Position numbers and translations under genes: made by a program. 64,000 nt of DNA from Desulfovibrionaceae bacterium. GTDB taxonomy: Bacteria; Desulfobacterota; Desulfovibrionia; Desulfovibrionales; Desulfovibrionaceae. Below, one piece after another: positions 44,723 through 54,995 of this stretch (position 1 is the first letter of the stretch; each line of letters opens with the position of its first letter). The notes below the pieces were generated by a model, which saw nothing but the letters and a program-made list of their open reading frames with translations, did not search any database and had not been told where the DNA came from. Where the stretch lies: positions 1-64,000 of the forward strand of contig WRHY01000006.1 in the NCBI GenBank assembly GCA_009783025.1, in the 5' to 3' direction.

Positions 44723-44966
44723 CGCAACAATCCTCCGGGCGAAAAAAGTTGGCGGACGGCCTTTCCCGTCCGTGCGCGGCCCAACGCCGCGCATGTCGGA
44801 AATCAACGTGGCTTTTCGTGCGCCCAGGCGGACGCGTATTCACTCAAATACATCAAGGCGTTGCATGTGCAAAAAAGGCGCGCGTAAAAAATATACGCAG
44901 CATGAAGGCTTTTTATGTAAACTGAAACAGGACAAGAATCAATAGCAATGAATGTGAGGCCGTGCC

Positions 44967-46268
44967 TCAGTAGGCCATTTTTCTTTTAGCGATACAATAG
45001 CCGGTCAGCGCGGCCAGAATGCAGGCTCCGACCCAGAGGTTCAGCGTCAGCGATCTGCTGAAGCCAAAGTAAAGCATGACGATGGAGATTATGAGAAAAA
45101 GACCGCCTGCAACCAGAGCCAGCGGAGCGGGGCGCGGATATTCCCTGCGCTTGAAACATATCCAGAACAGCGAAAAGGCCGTTAACGCGGAAAACAGGGT
45201 CAGGATTGCGCCGACATTCGCCAGTACTTCCTGCAGTTGGTACACGAGAACCAGAAACAGGGAGATCGCCCCTTGCAGAAGCACCGCGTGGGTCGGCGGC
45301 TCCCCCTCTTTTCCTTTCAGCATCGCCGGTAAAAAGCCATCCCGCGCCATTGCCGCGCAAACCCTCGGGCCAAGAAAGGTCATGGCGCTGGCCGAGGAGA
45401 TAAAGGCGATAATCGCAAAAATGGACATGCATGCGGCGCCTGCGGCGCCCAGAAGGTTTTGCATGATGAGATGGCCCAGCGTGATGTGGTCAGTTGCATA
45501 GGTGAAGACGACCGTGGATTGTTCCGGCGTCAGATTGGCGACAAAAATCCAGTTAATAAAAAGATAGAGGATGCCGACGACAAGGCAGCCCAGAATCATC
45601 GCGCGCGGAACGTCACGTTTTGGATTTTTGAATTCGGAAGCCGCGTAGATTGCGGCGTTCCAGCCGCTGAAAGCAAAAGCGATAAAAAACAGGTTGTGCA
45701 TGAAAGAGCGAACCGGAAACCCTGCCGACGCATTTGGCGGCGTCCATTCGGGCCAGGCGTTGCTTCCGTAAATCAGCCCGGCGATAATGAATCCCACGAC
45801 AAGAAGCACCTTCACTGCCACCAGCGCGTTCTGCGCCGTAATCGATATGCGCATGCCCACGGCGTGGGCCGCTGTCAGCGCCAGAATCACCAGCACGGCA
45901 ATCAAGGTTGTATTGACTCCGGAGTGCAACGTTCCGGCAAAAGCCCCGGCAGCCATGGCGCTGATGGCTATGGGCGCGGAAAATCCGATCAACAGGGAAG
46001 CCCAACCGGCCAGGTATCCAAGCGCGGGATGAATCAGCGTGGAAAGGAAACGGTATTCACCGCCGGAGTGCGGGACAAGCTGCACGACGCCGGAATACGC
46101 CTTCGCTCCGGTCATGGCGATCAGCATTCCAACGGCCCAGGCCAGCAGAATCTGTTGGGGGTTCATGTCCTGAGCCATAAAGCCGGTGCTCAGGAAGACC
46201 CCCGCGCCAATCATGTTGGCGATCACCATCCCCATTCCGGAAAACACACCCAGCCTTTGTTTGTTCAT
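44967..46268 (-). CDS. APC-family amino-acid permease
   Basis: A 433-aa protein with about twelve transmembrane helices of the APC superfamily. The first helix has the unwound glycine motif (MVIANMIGAGVFLSTGFMA). Helix 6 contains FFIAFAFSGWNAAIYAASEFKNPKRDVPRA, a well-conserved region. The substrate is unknown; the FSGWNAAIYAASE motif also occurs in LAT-like transporters. It starts 3 bp past the methyltransferase stop, so the two are co-transcribed. Confidence 0.9.
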   Translation of the reverse strand: MNKQRLGVFSGMGMVIANMIGAGVFLSTGFMAQDMNPQQILLAWAVGMLIAMTGAKAYSGVVQLVPHSGGEYRFLSTLIHPALGYLAGWASLLIGFSAPIAISAMAAGAFAGTLHSGVNTTLIAVLVILALTAAHAVGMRISITAQNALVAVKVLLVVGFIIAGLIYGSNAWPEWTPPNASAGFPVRSFMHNLFFIAFAFSGWNAAIYAASEFKNPKRDVPRAMILGCLVVGILYLFINWIFVANLTPEQSTVVFTYATDHITLGHLIMQNLLGAAGAACMSIFAIIAFISSASAMTFLGPRVCAAMARDGFLPAMLKGKEGEPPTHAVLLQGAISLFLVLVYQLQEVLANVGAILTLFSALTAFSLFWICFKRREYPRPAPLALVAGGLFLIISIVMLYFGFSRSLTLNLWVGACILAALTGYCIAKRKMAY

Positions 46269-46271
46269 ACT

Positions 46272-47084
46272 TCACCGGGTGGCTTTCCAGGAGCCGCCTC
46301 CGGCGCGGGTTCCGGAAATCATATTGCCGCTCACCGTGCCGGTATATTCCGTACCACCGGCGGTAAAGCTGATTTTGTCTCCAGTCAATTTACCGGTAAG
46401 TTCCCCATCTTTTTTGCTTATAGTCACCTTTCCGGCAATATTTTGAAACGCTTGAGTGAAGGTGATTTGGCCGTCATCAAGCTGCCAGGTTCCGTCCACT
46501 TTCGCTGGAACAATCCAGAAATGGGCGATATTCATGTCTGAGGAATCGTCCTTCAGGCGCCTGGTCTGATCAGGTTTCCAGTCCCCCATATCAAAGTCGA
46601 AAGAGAGAACGCGCGTACCCGGCTTCATGTCCAGGATTTTCGGCCGCAAATCCAAATTGATCTTGGGCGTCAGAAACAGAGTGAGCACGGTCGCTTTTGA
46701 AAAATCGCTTTCGAAAATGTCGGCCTTTTCAAACGTGGCTCTGGCGCTCACGCCTTCTTTGGCGGCGGCGCGTCTGGCAAACTCCACCAAATCCGGGTTG
46801 TATTCGATTCCGAACGCCGTTGCGCCGCGTTTTGCCGCCGCAATCACAATGCACCCGTCGCCGGATCCAAGATCAATGACGAAATCGGAAGGCGCGACAT
46901 CCGCCATATCGAGCATTACCTCAATAAGCTTCTGCGGAGTAGGTACCCATATGACATCCTTGCCGGCTTGCCCGATCTGCGGCGTGTAAGTTTCGTTCGC
47001 CCTGGCCTGGTCACATTCACCCGCAACCGTAAGCAATACGCATAGCGCAATCGCAACGCGGCGAAGAAAAGGGAAGGGTTTCAT
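46272..47084 (-). CDS. Exported class I SAM-dependent methyltransferase-like protein
   Basis: A 270-aa protein with an apparent signal peptide (FLRRVAIALCVLLTVAGECDQARA). The core has the FAM173/ATPSc-KMT-like pattern: VPTPQKLIEVMLDMA, the SAM motif DFVIDLGSGDGCIVIAAAKRG, GIEYNPDLVEFARR, TLFLTPKINLDLRPKI and GTRVLSFDFDMGDW. Residues about 200-270 are a beta-rich tail (TGKLTGDKISFTAGGTEYTGTVSG) that resembles small lipocalin-like domains. ATG 47084 follows AAGGAG. A SAM-dependent enzyme outside the cytoplasm is puzzling, as SAM is not expected there. The N-terminus could instead be an anchor. Confidence 0.82.
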   Translation of the reverse strand: MKPFPFLRRVAIALCVLLTVAGECDQARANETYTPQIGQAGKDVIWVPTPQKLIEVMLDMADVAPSDFVIDLGSGDGCIVIAAAKRGATAFGIEYNPDLVEFARRAAAKEGVSARATFEKADIFESDFSKATVLTLFLTPKINLDLRPKILDMKPGTRVLSFDFDMGDWKPDQTRRLKDDSSDMNIAHFWIVPAKVDGTWQLDDGQITFTQAFQNIAGKVTISKKDGELTGKLTGDKISFTAGGTEYTGTVSGNMISGTRAGGGSWKATR

Positions 47085-47127
47085 TGTACGCTCCTTTACA
47101 AAATCCTTACTATGGCAAGCTGGACTA

Positions 47128-47964
47128 TCAAGGCAGGCACACCGCCAACGGGACATTGACGATAACATCGGTCCAGCGGTAATCGCCGTCGTTGAGGGCC
47201 ACGGCCTTGGCGCGGTCGTCGCTGCCGTGGGACACGCCGGTCCAGTAGATGAACCTGCCGATGCCGAAGCGGTCTTCCGGCCAACCGGCGGCATGAGCCG
47301 CGCCTTGTTTACCGCCCTCGCCGGGACCGGCAACATGTTGAAGCTGCTCAGAAGTCGGCAGCTTAGTGGCAGGCTGATACTTTTGTTGCTTCGGAATGCC
47401 GGGAGTGCCCCCACAGGCTCTGGCCGCATCCGCCCAACTATACGCGCCTTTGGGTGCGCCCGCAAACACGGACAGCGGGCCGGGACCAAAGGTGACCCGC
47501 ACCGCCGTCTCCCGCCGCTCACCGGCGATGGTCATGGCCGCCTTCACTGTCACAGTGCGCGAGCCCACTATATCCGTAAGATACGCCACAACCCCTTTGG
47601 GCGCTGCCGCTCCGTTACCGCTCATGTCCATACGCTCGGCCTCAGACCCGGTTAGCGATATGGGCGAGTCTCCCCAACGTAAACCGTTCATGGCTCCGGG
47701 GTTACGATTGCTCCACCAGGGCGCGGTAATGGAAGAATTTTCCACCGTCCAGGTGATGTCACCGGGAGAGATGGTCACAGGCTTGCCCCTCTCTCTCGCC
47801 GTGGCCGTGATGGTGGCTTTAGCGTAAAAACCGAAATCGACGAAGCTGGTGCGGTCATTCTCCACATGCAGATTCAGTTCGGCGGGCGGGGCTGCATCGC
47901 CGCAAGAGATCAATGCAAAAGCCAAGACAAGGCAGCCCAAGGCACGGAACAATGGTCGAATCAT
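47128..47964 (-). CDS. Predicted lipoprotein of unknown function
   Basis: A 278-aa protein with a lipoprotein signal (FRALGCLVLAFALISCGD; LISC is the lipobox). The middle looks like Ig-like beta strands (YAKATITATARERGKPVTISPGDITWTVENSSITAPWW, then VTVKAAMTIAGERRETAVRVTFGPG). The C-terminal 100 residues end WTGVSHGS...VALNDGDYRWTDVIVNVPLAVCLP. This resembles the C-terminal adhesion module seen in some enterobacterial surface proteins, but the match is by eye only. It lies upstream of the methyltransferase gene (43 bp), in the same direction. Confidence 0.7.
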   Translation of the reverse strand: MIRPLFRALGCLVLAFALISCGDAAPPAELNLHVENDRTSFVDFGFYAKATITATARERGKPVTISPGDITWTVENSSITAPWWSNRNPGAMNGLRWGDSPISLTGSEAERMDMSGNGAAAPKGVVAYLTDIVGSRTVTVKAAMTIAGERRETAVRVTFGPGPLSVFAGAPKGAYSWADAARACGGTPGIPKQQKYQPATKLPTSEQLQHVAGPGEGGKQGAAHAAGWPEDRFGIGRFIYWTGVSHGSDDRAKAVALNDGDYRWTDVIVNVPLAVCLP

Positions 47965-48015
47965 GGTCGTGCTCAACTTTTTTAAGATGGTGCTCTATCC
48001 TGAATCGTTAAAGGC

Positions 48016-48771
48016 TTACAGCAGCGGCAGTACCCGAGCCACATCCTCCACCTGGTCGACGCCGATGAAGCTTTTGTCCGTGAGCAGCACGCGTATGGGA
48101 ATGTTATTTTCCAGGAGGCGGAGTTGTTCCAGTTTTTCCGTGCGTTCCAGCGGGGAAGGCGCAAGGGCCACAAAACGGTTCAGGGTGCGCATGGTGAACG
48201 CATAGAGTCCGATATGGCCGTAAACGGGCAGGGCGCGCTCGCCATCGCGGGAAAAAGGGATTCCGGCCCTGGAAAAATAGAGGGCGTCGCCGTTGGCCGC
48301 GAGCACGACCTTGACCTTATCCGGGCGCATCAGGTCAGCGGGGTCGAGCACATGGGCCAGGGTAGCCGCCTGCACCAGAGGATCGCTGAAGGCCCCGGCG
48401 AGCAGGGTCAGGGCTTCGGGATCCAGGGCGGGTTCGTCTCCCTGAATGTTGATGACCACGGCATTTTCAGGCAGTCCCAGGAGGAGCGCCGCCTCATGCA
48501 CGCGGTCCGTGCCGCTCTGATGCCGGCATCCGGTCATCAGCACGGGCACGGCCAGCGCGTCCGCCGCTTCCTTGATGCGCTCATCATCCGTGGCCAGGGT
48601 CACCGAGGACAGCACAGGGCAACGCATGGCCCTGGACCAGACGTGCCAGAACATGGGTTTGCCGTGCAGCAACGTCAGGGGCTTGCCGGGAAAGCGGGTG
48701 GATGCGTAGCGGGACGGGATAATGGCATGTACCCGGCCCTGCAATATGTTATGAGAAAAAGGGGAAGGCAT
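48016..48771 (-). CDS. kdsB: 3-deoxy-manno-octulosonate cytidylyltransferase
   Basis: KdsB activates Kdo as CMP-Kdo for lipid A-core synthesis. At 251 aa it has the family length. Motifs are [23 protein letters not shown], the [10 protein letters not shown] loop and [12 protein letters not shown]. It ends with [15 protein letters not shown]...[13 protein letters not shown]. It follows the large signalling gene by 23 bp. Confidence 0.96.
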   Translation of the reverse strand: MPSPFSHNILQGRVHAIIPSRYASTRFPGKPLTLLHGKPMFWHVWSRAMRCPVLSSVTLATDDERIKEAADALAVPVLMTGCRHQSGTDRVHEAALLLGLPENAVVINIQGDEPALDPEALTLLAGAFSDPLVQAATLAHVLDPADLMRPDKVKVVLAANGDALYFSRAGIPFSRDGERALPVYGHIGLYAFTMRTLNRFVALAPSPLERTEKLEQLRLLENNIPIRVLLTDKSFIGVDQVEDVARVLPLL

Positions 48772-48794
48772 GGAGCACGCTCGTATTGTTGACC

Positions 48795-51700
48795 CTAACG
48801 ATCCGCGTACAGGAAGGCGTTAAAGCATTCTTGCAGGCTTTGTACGTAACGGGTAACCACTGGTCCGAGATCTTCGAGCAGGGTGCGCACCGCCTCCATG
48901 TCGTCGGCTTCGGCGGCGCGTTCGACACAATGGGCGATCCGGCCGAGCTTTACCAGGCCAAAGACTTCCGCCTTGCCCGCCAGACGTCCTGCGGCTTCCT
49001 GAATCAGAATGCTCTGGCCGCGCTCGGCCGCTTGCTGTATCTCGCGCATGATCTCTTGCAGGGCAAAGATCAGGCCGGGAGTGAGCGGCAGCACCGAAAC
49101 ATCAAGCGCTTCCCCTTCCAGGCCAGGAAGAGGGAAGAATGATGCCGGTTCCTGAGCGTGCCCGGTGTTTGTTTCAGGCGCAGCTTCGGGTTCAGCTTCC
49201 GGCAGGTGTTCGACTTCGGGTTCAGCTTCCGGCAGTTGTTCGACTTCGGGTTCGGGCGTGTCCTGTTCCGGCAGTTGTTCAGGCGTATCCTGCCCGTTCG
49301 CGTCTTCGGACTCGTGCTCCGGGGCGTCCTGTTCCTCTTCAGGCGTGTCGCCGGGCCAGGCAGCAGGGACAAAGCTTTCATCCTGCCCGGACTCATGGGA
49401 CTCGGGCGGAGCAGCGGAAGCGGCATCCGGCAGCACAAAGTCCAACAGCGATCCGGCCGGTGGGTGATCGTTTTGCGTCTGCGCGGGCGCGGGCGTGACA
49501 TCCTCAAGAGACAGGGTGAGCAGCATGGGCGCGGCCGCCGCCGCATCTCCATGCGCCAGGGCGTCGTGTTCCGGGGGCGCGATTTCCTGTGCCGGGGCGG
49601 TCGCGGCCAAGCCGTCCCACGCCGTGGCAACACCGTGCCGGGGCGGCAGCGAAACCTCCAGGGGAGCGCCCTGTTGCTGTGGGGCGTCGCGCAGGGCTTC
49701 GGCCAGTATATCCACTTCCCGTTCGTTCCCGTATTCCGTTGTGCTCGGCGTGGCGCGCGGCCGGGCCGGAGGCGTTTCTTCCGCTATGTGGGGCGCGTCC
49801 AGGGCTGAAGCCGACGCTTCCGTGGGCAGGGCGGGCGTCACCGGCGGCGTCTGCGCGGCAATGGCGTACAGCGCCTCCTTGCTGACCGGTTTGATCAGGG
49901 CGTGGGTGGCGCCGTTTTCCAGGAGCCGCTCGGATTGGGTCTCATGGCTGGTTAAGACCAGCACGGATGTGGGAGACAGGCCGTTCTTGCGCTCTTCGTC
50001 GCGCACAGCCCGCAGGGCGCGGATAATATCATGCTCCGGCGTGTCGCCGTCAAAAATAATCAGGGACACGGGACCGGCGCGGAACATATCCGGCACCTGG
50101 GCATTGGTGGCGGCGCTCACGTGCTCGTGCAGCAGGTCGGCCAGATAATGCGAGAGCAGCCGCCGGTTGCTGGTGGTCATCTCCGAGGCAATAATTCTGC
50201 GCAGGCCGGAAGGAGGCGGAACAGCGACAGCCGGATCGGAAACGGGCGGAGCGGCGGCAACCGGGGCAACGTCAGCCGGGGCGGGCGCTTCCGGTGCAGC
50301 GTGTTCGGCCGTGGCCGGGAACAGGGAGAAGAGCGCTTTGCCTTCGTTCTGCGGCGCGGCGGGCGGCGCTTCATCGACAGGCGGATCAGGCAGGGGTTCC
50401 AGGAAACCCTGTTCATGGAGTACCTGTTCCGGAGTCATGCTCCAGTCACTTTCCGTCGAGGGAGAAAGTTCGGGCGAAGCCAGGGCGGTCCAGTCTCCGC
50501 CAGCGGGCGTGAAAATGGTGTTCAGCACAGGCATGAGGTCATCATCTTCGCTCTCGTCGGCAGGGCTTGAGCTTGAGTCGGCAACCACCCCCAGCAGTTC
50601 TCCGGCGACTTGCTCCGACGGCAGGGCAAAGCGCACGGTAAAGCTGATCTGAGTACCGCCCAAAGGCGAATATTCGACCGTAAACACGCCGCCGGTTCTG
50701 GCGGCCATTTCCCAGGCGTGGAAAAAGCCCGCTTCGGTACGCTGGGCCGAACCGTTGTCCGCAACCACAAAGAGCAGGTTTCCGGGATCGCTTGAACCGG
50801 GGTTTTTACGCACGGCAAGATGTACCGCCCCTTTACGGGTGGCAAGCACGGCGTTCTGCAAAAGCAGGGTCAGGGCTCCGCGCAGACGGGGGGCGTCACC
50901 CTCAAGCAACGGGGGCAGCAGCGGCGAAATATACCAGGAAAAGACCAGGCCCCGGTTTTTGGCCAGGGGGGCGACCACGCTGTGCACTTCGCGCACCAGG
51001 GAATGCAGGCTGAACAAGAAACCGCTTTCCGTGGCAAAGGACGTCTGCCGGGCCGCTTCTTCTTCCATTTCCCGCAATTCCGCACTAAAGGCTGAAAGTT
51101 CATCATCCATAAAGGAAATAACCCGGTCCGGCTCCAGGCCTGGCTCCTCTGGCGCGTCCTGGGCTTCCTGGGTGACGGGCGCGGCCTCCGGCGTCTCCTG
51201 GGCCGTGGCTATGATGTCCTCCTCATACGTGAGATCAGGCACGGGACCGTCATCGGGCAGGGGCGTAGGCTCGGGTTCGGCGTCACAAAGCGGCTGCTCA
51301 AGCTCATCCTGGGCAGCCTGATCGCTCGGGACGGGCTGTATGAACTGCGCCAGATCCGGCAGTCCAGGCAGTTCACAGGGCGTGTCGCTCTGCCCGTTCC
51401 CCAGGCGCAGAACTTCCAGGGGCGGAAGTTCGTCATACTGGCTGCGCCGGGTAAAGGCCGGAGTTTCCCCCAGGTCCAGACCGCTGTCGGCGGCTTGCGT
51501 CCTGGCCGCGTCAACCGCTGATTCGGCCAGGGTCAGCCCTGCCGGGGCAGGGGCCTCGGCCAGGTCGGTCCTTGCGGCAATTTTCCCCCCGGAGGGAATA
51601 CGCGCCAAAGCCAGGCCGATGCCGCCCACGGCAAGTCCCCACAGGCTGCCCTGGGCAGCCAGGGGATGCATGAACGGTGCGCTATACAGGGCGTGCAGGG

Positions 51701-52718
51701 CCACGCCCGCGCCGAGCAGGGGCATGGCGCAAGCGCCGCTGAAGGCCAGAGCGCCCGGCTGTCTGGCGGCCAGGGCGCTGACGCACAGGGGCAGCAGCGG
51801 GGCTGTCAGCAGGGGCCAGAGTGGGAAAAGACGAGTCAGCCAGGCCAGTCCGGGCAGCAGGGGGCCCAGGGCTACGGCCACGCCGATAAAAGAACACAGG
51901 TAAAGAATGGCGTCCCTGGTCGGGGACAGGCCGGAGGCCCGGAACATGCAACGCCCGATGTGCGGCAGCAGGATCAGCGCCATGCCCGGCGCGAGCAGGG
52001 CGGGCAGGTGCTCGGGCCTGAAGCCCTGGGACAGGGCGGGCAGGGGCAGAAGGGTCTGGGCCAGGGCGCACAACAGAAACAGGGCGGACCACAAGGCCCA
52101 TTGGGCTCGTTCGGCCAGGGCCCGCAACAGGCAGGCAGCGCAGGCCGCAATGAACAGGCCCGGCAGGATCAGTTCGGAAGGCAGCACGTCCGGCTGCACG
52201 GCGCTCTTGGCGCTTATGGTAGGCGCAAACCACGGTCCCGGCGTTTCATCCATGCGGATATACACGCTGACCGGCAACAGACCGGGTTCCGGCAGATCGA
52301 GTATCTCATGTGAAAATACCTGTTCCGCATGCCAGACTTCCTCACCGCCCAGTTGGCCGGGGGCTTTGGACATGTAGAGGGTGGTTTCACCGGGGGGCAG
52401 GGCTCCGAGGCTCACGGACAGGCGGGAGGCGTCAGCCGGTTCGCGGGCCGGGCCGGGCTGGCTCTTGACAATGACCAGGCGCAGCCATACCGGGCCTTCA
52501 GCTTTCAGGGGAAAACGGCCCGGCAAGGGAGTGAAGCGTTGCTGCGCCGGGTCCGAGGCAATACTGTCGATAGTCAGTTGCCCTTCCGGATCCGGCAGCC
52601 AGTCGCAATACGGCAAAAGCGGCCGTGGCGTGGATATCTGGTCCACGGGCAGGGGGTTTGCGGCGTGCGCCGCCACGGCAAGCGCCAGCAGGAACAGGCA
52701 GGAGAGAAGAATTCGCAT
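48795..52718 (-). CDS. Large membrane signalling protein with degenerate kinase, receiver and Hpt-like domains
   Basis: A 1307-aa protein. A signal peptide ([18 protein letters not shown]) is followed by a periplasmic beta-rich domain (residues about 20-180, like 7TMR-DISM sensors). Seven or eight membrane helices follow (about 190-390). A histidine-kinase-like region (about 560-710) has an ATPase-like fold ([41 protein letters not shown]), but no H-box histidine is visible before it. A receiver-like domain (about 840-960) keeps its Asp (LIIFDGD) and Lys (LIKPVS). The C-terminus (about 1210-1307) resembles an Hpt module but has GRLAGKAE where the phosphorylated His is expected. Long acidic linkers join the parts. 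GGAT lies upstream of ATG 52718. Confidence 0.8.
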   Translation of the reverse strand: MRILLSCLFLLALAVAAHAANPLPVDQISTPRPLLPYCDWLPDPEGQLTIDSIASDPAQQRFTPLPGRFPLKAEGPVWLRLVIVKSQPGPAREPADASRLSVSLGALPPGETTLYMSKAPGQLGGEEVWHAEQVFSHEILDLPEPGLLPVSVYIRMDETPGPWFAPTISAKSAVQPDVLPSELILPGLFIAACAACLLRALAERAQWALWSALFLLCALAQTLLPLPALSQGFRPEHLPALLAPGMALILLPHIGRCMFRASGLSPTRDAILYLCSFIGVAVALGPLLPGLAWLTRLFPLWPLLTAPLLPLCVSALAARQPGALAFSGACAMPLLGAGVALHALYSAPFMHPLAAQGSLWGLAVGGIGLALARIPSGGKIAARTDLAEAPAPAGLTLAESAVDAARTQAADSGLDLGETPAFTRRSQYDELPPLEVLRLGNGQSDTPCELPGLPDLAQFIQPVPSDQAAQDELEQPLCDAEPEPTPLPDDGPVPDLTYEEDIIATAQETPEAAPVTQEAQDAPEEPGLEPDRVISFMDDELSAFSAELREMEEEAARQTSFATESGFLFSLHSLVREVHSVVAPLAKNRGLVFSWYISPLLPPLLEGDAPRLRGALTLLLQNAVLATRKGAVHLAVRKNPGSSDPGNLLFVVADNGSAQRTEAGFFHAWEMAARTGGVFTVEYSPLGGTQISFTVRFALPSEQVAGELLGVVADSSSSPADESEDDDLMPVLNTIFTPAGGDWTALASPELSPSTESDWSMTPEQVLHEQGFLEPLPDPPVDEAPPAAPQNEGKALFSLFPATAEHAAPEAPAPADVAPVAAAPPVSDPAVAVPPPSGLRRIIASEMTTSNRRLLSHYLADLLHEHVSAATNAQVPDMFRAGPVSLIIFDGDTPEHDIIRALRAVRDEERKNGLSPTSVLVLTSHETQSERLLENGATHALIKPVSKEALYAIAAQTPPVTPALPTEASASALDAPHIAEETPPARPRATPSTTEYGNEREVDILAEALRDAPQQQGAPLEVSLPPRHGVATAWDGLAATAPAQEIAPPEHDALAHGDAAAAAPMLLTLSLEDVTPAPAQTQNDHPPAGSLLDFVLPDAASAAPPESHESGQDESFVPAAWPGDTPEEEQDAPEHESEDANGQDTPEQLPEQDTPEPEVEQLPEAEPEVEHLPEAEPEAAPETNTGHAQEPASFFPLPGLEGEALDVSVLPLTPGLIFALQEIMREIQQAAERGQSILIQEAAGRLAGKAEVFGLVKLGRIAHCVERAAEADDMEAVRTLLEDLGPVVTRYVQSLQECFNAFLYADR
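49184..49254 (-). repeat. 30-bp tandem repeat in the signalling-protein linker
   Basis: Two near-identical 30-bp units (CTTCGGGTTCAGCTTCCGGC...) and a partial third encode repeated acidic decapeptides of the [10 protein letters not shown] type. The unit preserves the reading frame. It lies in the disordered linker before the Hpt-like domain. Confidence 0.8.
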
Positions 52719-52787
52719 AACGATCCGCAGCCCGCGGGAATAGTGTGCTATACTGTATCGGCACCCTTGGGAGAGCACTGGGTCTTC

Positions 52788-53432
52788 CTATGAAAGATCG
52801 GTGATCAGCTTGCTCACCGGATCTCCGGACGGGGTTTTGGCGTTGGGGTTGATTTTCACCAGTTCGCGCCAGGAATTGAGTCCATCTTCCTTTTTATTCA
52901 GATCAAAGTAAAGGAGAACGCCGCTGTTGAACAGGGCATTCTGGTGCTTCGGATCCAGGGTCAGGGCTTTTTTGAAATACTCCAGAGCCATATCGTAATT
53001 TTTCAACTCCCGGTACATCACCCCGGCGTCCACCAGTATGTTGGCGCTGCCCGGTTTCAGTTCCAAGGCCCTGTTATAGGCCCGGATGGCTTTTTCCGGT
53101 TCCTGGGCGTCAAAGTACAGGTTGCCCAGGTGCTCCCAGGCTTCGGCGTCATCCGGGTTTTTGCGCAGATCTTCCTCATGCTGGAAAATGGCCTGCAAGA
53201 GTTGCTTGTTCGGGTTCAGAGCGTCGGCCAAGCCCGAGCTTTGCCCCAGAGGGCGCTTTTCGCCCCTTTCGGCGGACAGTCCGCTGGAGTACGGGAACAC
53301 ATACCTGCCGAGGCACATGCCGATCAAAAGGAACAATACCAGGGCCAGGAGAGCGGTGGTACGGCCCACATACCGGCCCGCCGCCACCTGCTTGCCGAGG
53401 AACTCGTAGTCCTTGCTTGTATACTGCTGCAT
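52788..53432 (-). CDS. Membrane-anchored TPR protein
   Basis: A 214-aa protein with one N-terminal transmembrane helix (TALLALVLFLLIGMCLGRYVF, about 25-45), and then at least three tetratricopeptide repeats. These are AEAWEHLGNLYFDAQEPEKAIRAYNRALELKP, ANILVDAGVMYRELKNYDMALEYFKKALTLDP, and a third starting QNALFNSGVLLYF. It probably scaffolds a membrane complex. It is 70 bp upstream of the signalling-protein gene, in the same direction. Confidence 0.88.
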   Translation of the reverse strand: MQQYTSKDYEFLGKQVAAGRYVGRTTALLALVLFLLIGMCLGRYVFPYSSGLSAERGEKRPLGQSSGLADALNPNKQLLQAIFQHEEDLRKNPDDAEAWEHLGNLYFDAQEPEKAIRAYNRALELKPGSANILVDAGVMYRELKNYDMALEYFKKALTLDPKHQNALFNSGVLLYFDLNKKEDGLNSWRELVKINPNAKTPSGDPVSKLITDLS

Positions 53433-53489
53433 GAGAAGTGTTGGCTCCGTGGAAGTTAAAAAACTGTTGCGCTGAACGAAAATCCGTCG

Positions 53490-54434
53490 TTATACCGGGT
53501 CGCCGAAAGCGGATGAATGCCTGTGGAAAAAGTCGTCAATGCTGAAACTGTGCTCCTGCGTGCCGAAATGCTCGATACAGAAAGCGGCGCACGTTGCGCC
53601 CAGGCGGGCGCATTCCGCCAGGGGCTGATCCAGGAGCAGGCCTTTGATCAGGCCCGCGCGGTAAGCGTCTCCCGCGCCCGTGGGGTCAAGCACCCGGCTG
53701 ACAGGCACGCTGGGCACAGGAATCTCCTGTTCCGCGCCTTTTTCCGTGACCAGCGACCCTTTTTCGCCAAGGGTGGTAATGATGCCGCGCGTGGTCATGT
53801 TCAGCAGTTCTTCCTTGCTGCGGCCCGTGGCGTTCATGATCATCTGGATTTCATAATCGTTGCCTACCAGCAGGTACGCGCCTTCAATGGCCGTGAGCAG
53901 TTGTTGCGCCGAGAGTATGGGCAACTGCTGCGAAGGATCATAAATATAGCGCACGCCCTTTTTGCGGTACAAGGCCGGGTGCCGGTTCATGTCATCGGGG
54001 TTGGAAGGCCCGATCAGGGCGATGTCCCGCTCCGGGTCGAGGTGGGGAAAATCATAATGGGACGGAGTCATCATGGCCGCGGCATGAAAGCCCGTAATCT
54101 GGTTGTTGGTCTGATCGGTCATGATATAGGCGCCGGCCGTGAGTTCCGTTTCCAGGCGCATGATGCCCTCAAGGGACAGGCCGCGCTCTTCAAGGACCGA
54201 AGCGTAGCGATCAAAATCCCGGCCCGCCGAAGCCACGATGGTGGAGCGTTCGCCGAGCAGATGCAGGGTATAGGCAATATTCCCCGCGTTGCCGCCAAGT
54301 TTTTCCTCAAGACTGTCAATGAAAAAGGATACGTTGAGATTGTGGATCTGGTCCGGCAGGATGGAGTCGGTGAATTTGCCGGGAAAATTCATAATCCGAT
54401 CGTAGGCGAGGGATCCGGTGAGGTAGATGGACAA
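53490..54434 (-). CDS. PfkB-family carbohydrate/nucleoside kinase
   Basis: A 314-aa ribokinase-fold kinase. Near the N-terminus is LGGNAGNIAYTLHLLG. The C-terminal signature DPTGAGDAYRAGLIKGLL carries the catalytic Asp and anion hole. The IITTLGEKGSLV segment fits the adenosine-kinase-like branch. The start is TTG 54434, because AAGGAGC lies 6-7 bp upstream; an in-frame GTG at 54464 overlaps cutA. It follows the cutA stop by 2 bp, so translation is probably coupled. Adenosine or a sugar may be the substrate. Confidence 0.88.
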   Translation of the reverse strand: MSIYLTGSLAYDRIMNFPGKFTDSILPDQIHNLNVSFFIDSLEEKLGGNAGNIAYTLHLLGERSTIVASAGRDFDRYASVLEERGLSLEGIMRLETELTAGAYIMTDQTNNQITGFHAAAMMTPSHYDFPHLDPERDIALIGPSNPDDMNRHPALYRKKGVRYIYDPSQQLPILSAQQLLTAIEGAYLLVGNDYEIQMIMNATGRSKEELLNMTTRGIITTLGEKGSLVTEKGAEQEIPVPSVPVSRVLDPTGAGDAYRAGLIKGLLLDQPLAECARLGATCAAFCIEHFGTQEHSFSIDDFFHRHSSAFGDPV

Positions 54435-54436
54435 AA

Positions 54437-54754
54437 TCAGCTCCTTGTTTCGTCGGCAATCCACTGCATAAAGGGCGCGAAGCCCTTTTCCAGAGGCAGG
54501 GCCACAATGCAGGGCGTGTCATAAGGGTGCAGCTCGCGTGCCCGTTTCTCAAAGGACGGCCAGGCGCTTTGCATGGTCTTGCAGATGAGCGCGGCCTCCC
54601 GGGACTGTTCCACCTTGCCGCCCCACCAATACAACGATTCCAGGCCGGGAAGAATGTTGGCGCAAGCACAGAGACGCTCTTCAACCAGGCGCTTGGCCAT
54701 GCTGCGGGCGGTCTCCTCGTCGGGGACGGTAATATAGACAAACAGCGCGTTCAT
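54437..54754 (-). CDS. cutA: Divalent-cation tolerance protein CutA
   Basis: CutA is a small trimeric ferredoxin-fold protein. At 105 aa it has the family pattern: VYITVPDEETARSMAKRLVEERLCACANILPGLESLYWWGGKVEQSREAALICKT, then ELHPYDTPCIVALPLEKG. The cellular role is uncertain despite the name. It is immediately upstream of the PfkB kinase gene. Confidence 0.94.
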   Translation of the reverse strand: MNALFVYITVPDEETARSMAKRLVEERLCACANILPGLESLYWWGGKVEQSREAALICKTMQSAWPSFEKRARELHPYDTPCIVALPLEKGFAPFMQWIADETRS

Positions 54755-54817
54755 TCCTTGCTTCTTGCTTCCGGCGTCTTCAGGCCTTATACAGCAAATG
54801 TGCTACAATGACAAATG

Positions 54818-54972
54818 GGTAGTGCTCCAGTTTGGGGTGATACTGCGTCAGGCTGCGCTTTTGTTCGGGGGGCAGGGCCGAAGAGCCCAGCCCACCCTCA
54901 CAAAAGCTTGCCTTCCTTGTCTGACTCCAAACTGAACCACTACCCGGCATTGCTCAAGCTGGGGCGCTACCC
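54818..54972. repeat. Palindromic element with outer segment
   Basis: The core is 54818-54944. The arms GGTAGTGCTCCAGTTTGG and CCAAACTGAACCACTACC pair less perfectly than in other copies. The interior is of the type with GCAGGGCCGAAGAGCCCAGCCC. The outer segment (54945-54972, CGGCATTGCTCAAGCTGG) is nearly identical to that at 60871-60897. It fills most of the cutA-nth gap. Confidence 0.88.
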
Positions 54973-54995
54973 GCTGCCTAAGGTATAAGGAAGCC

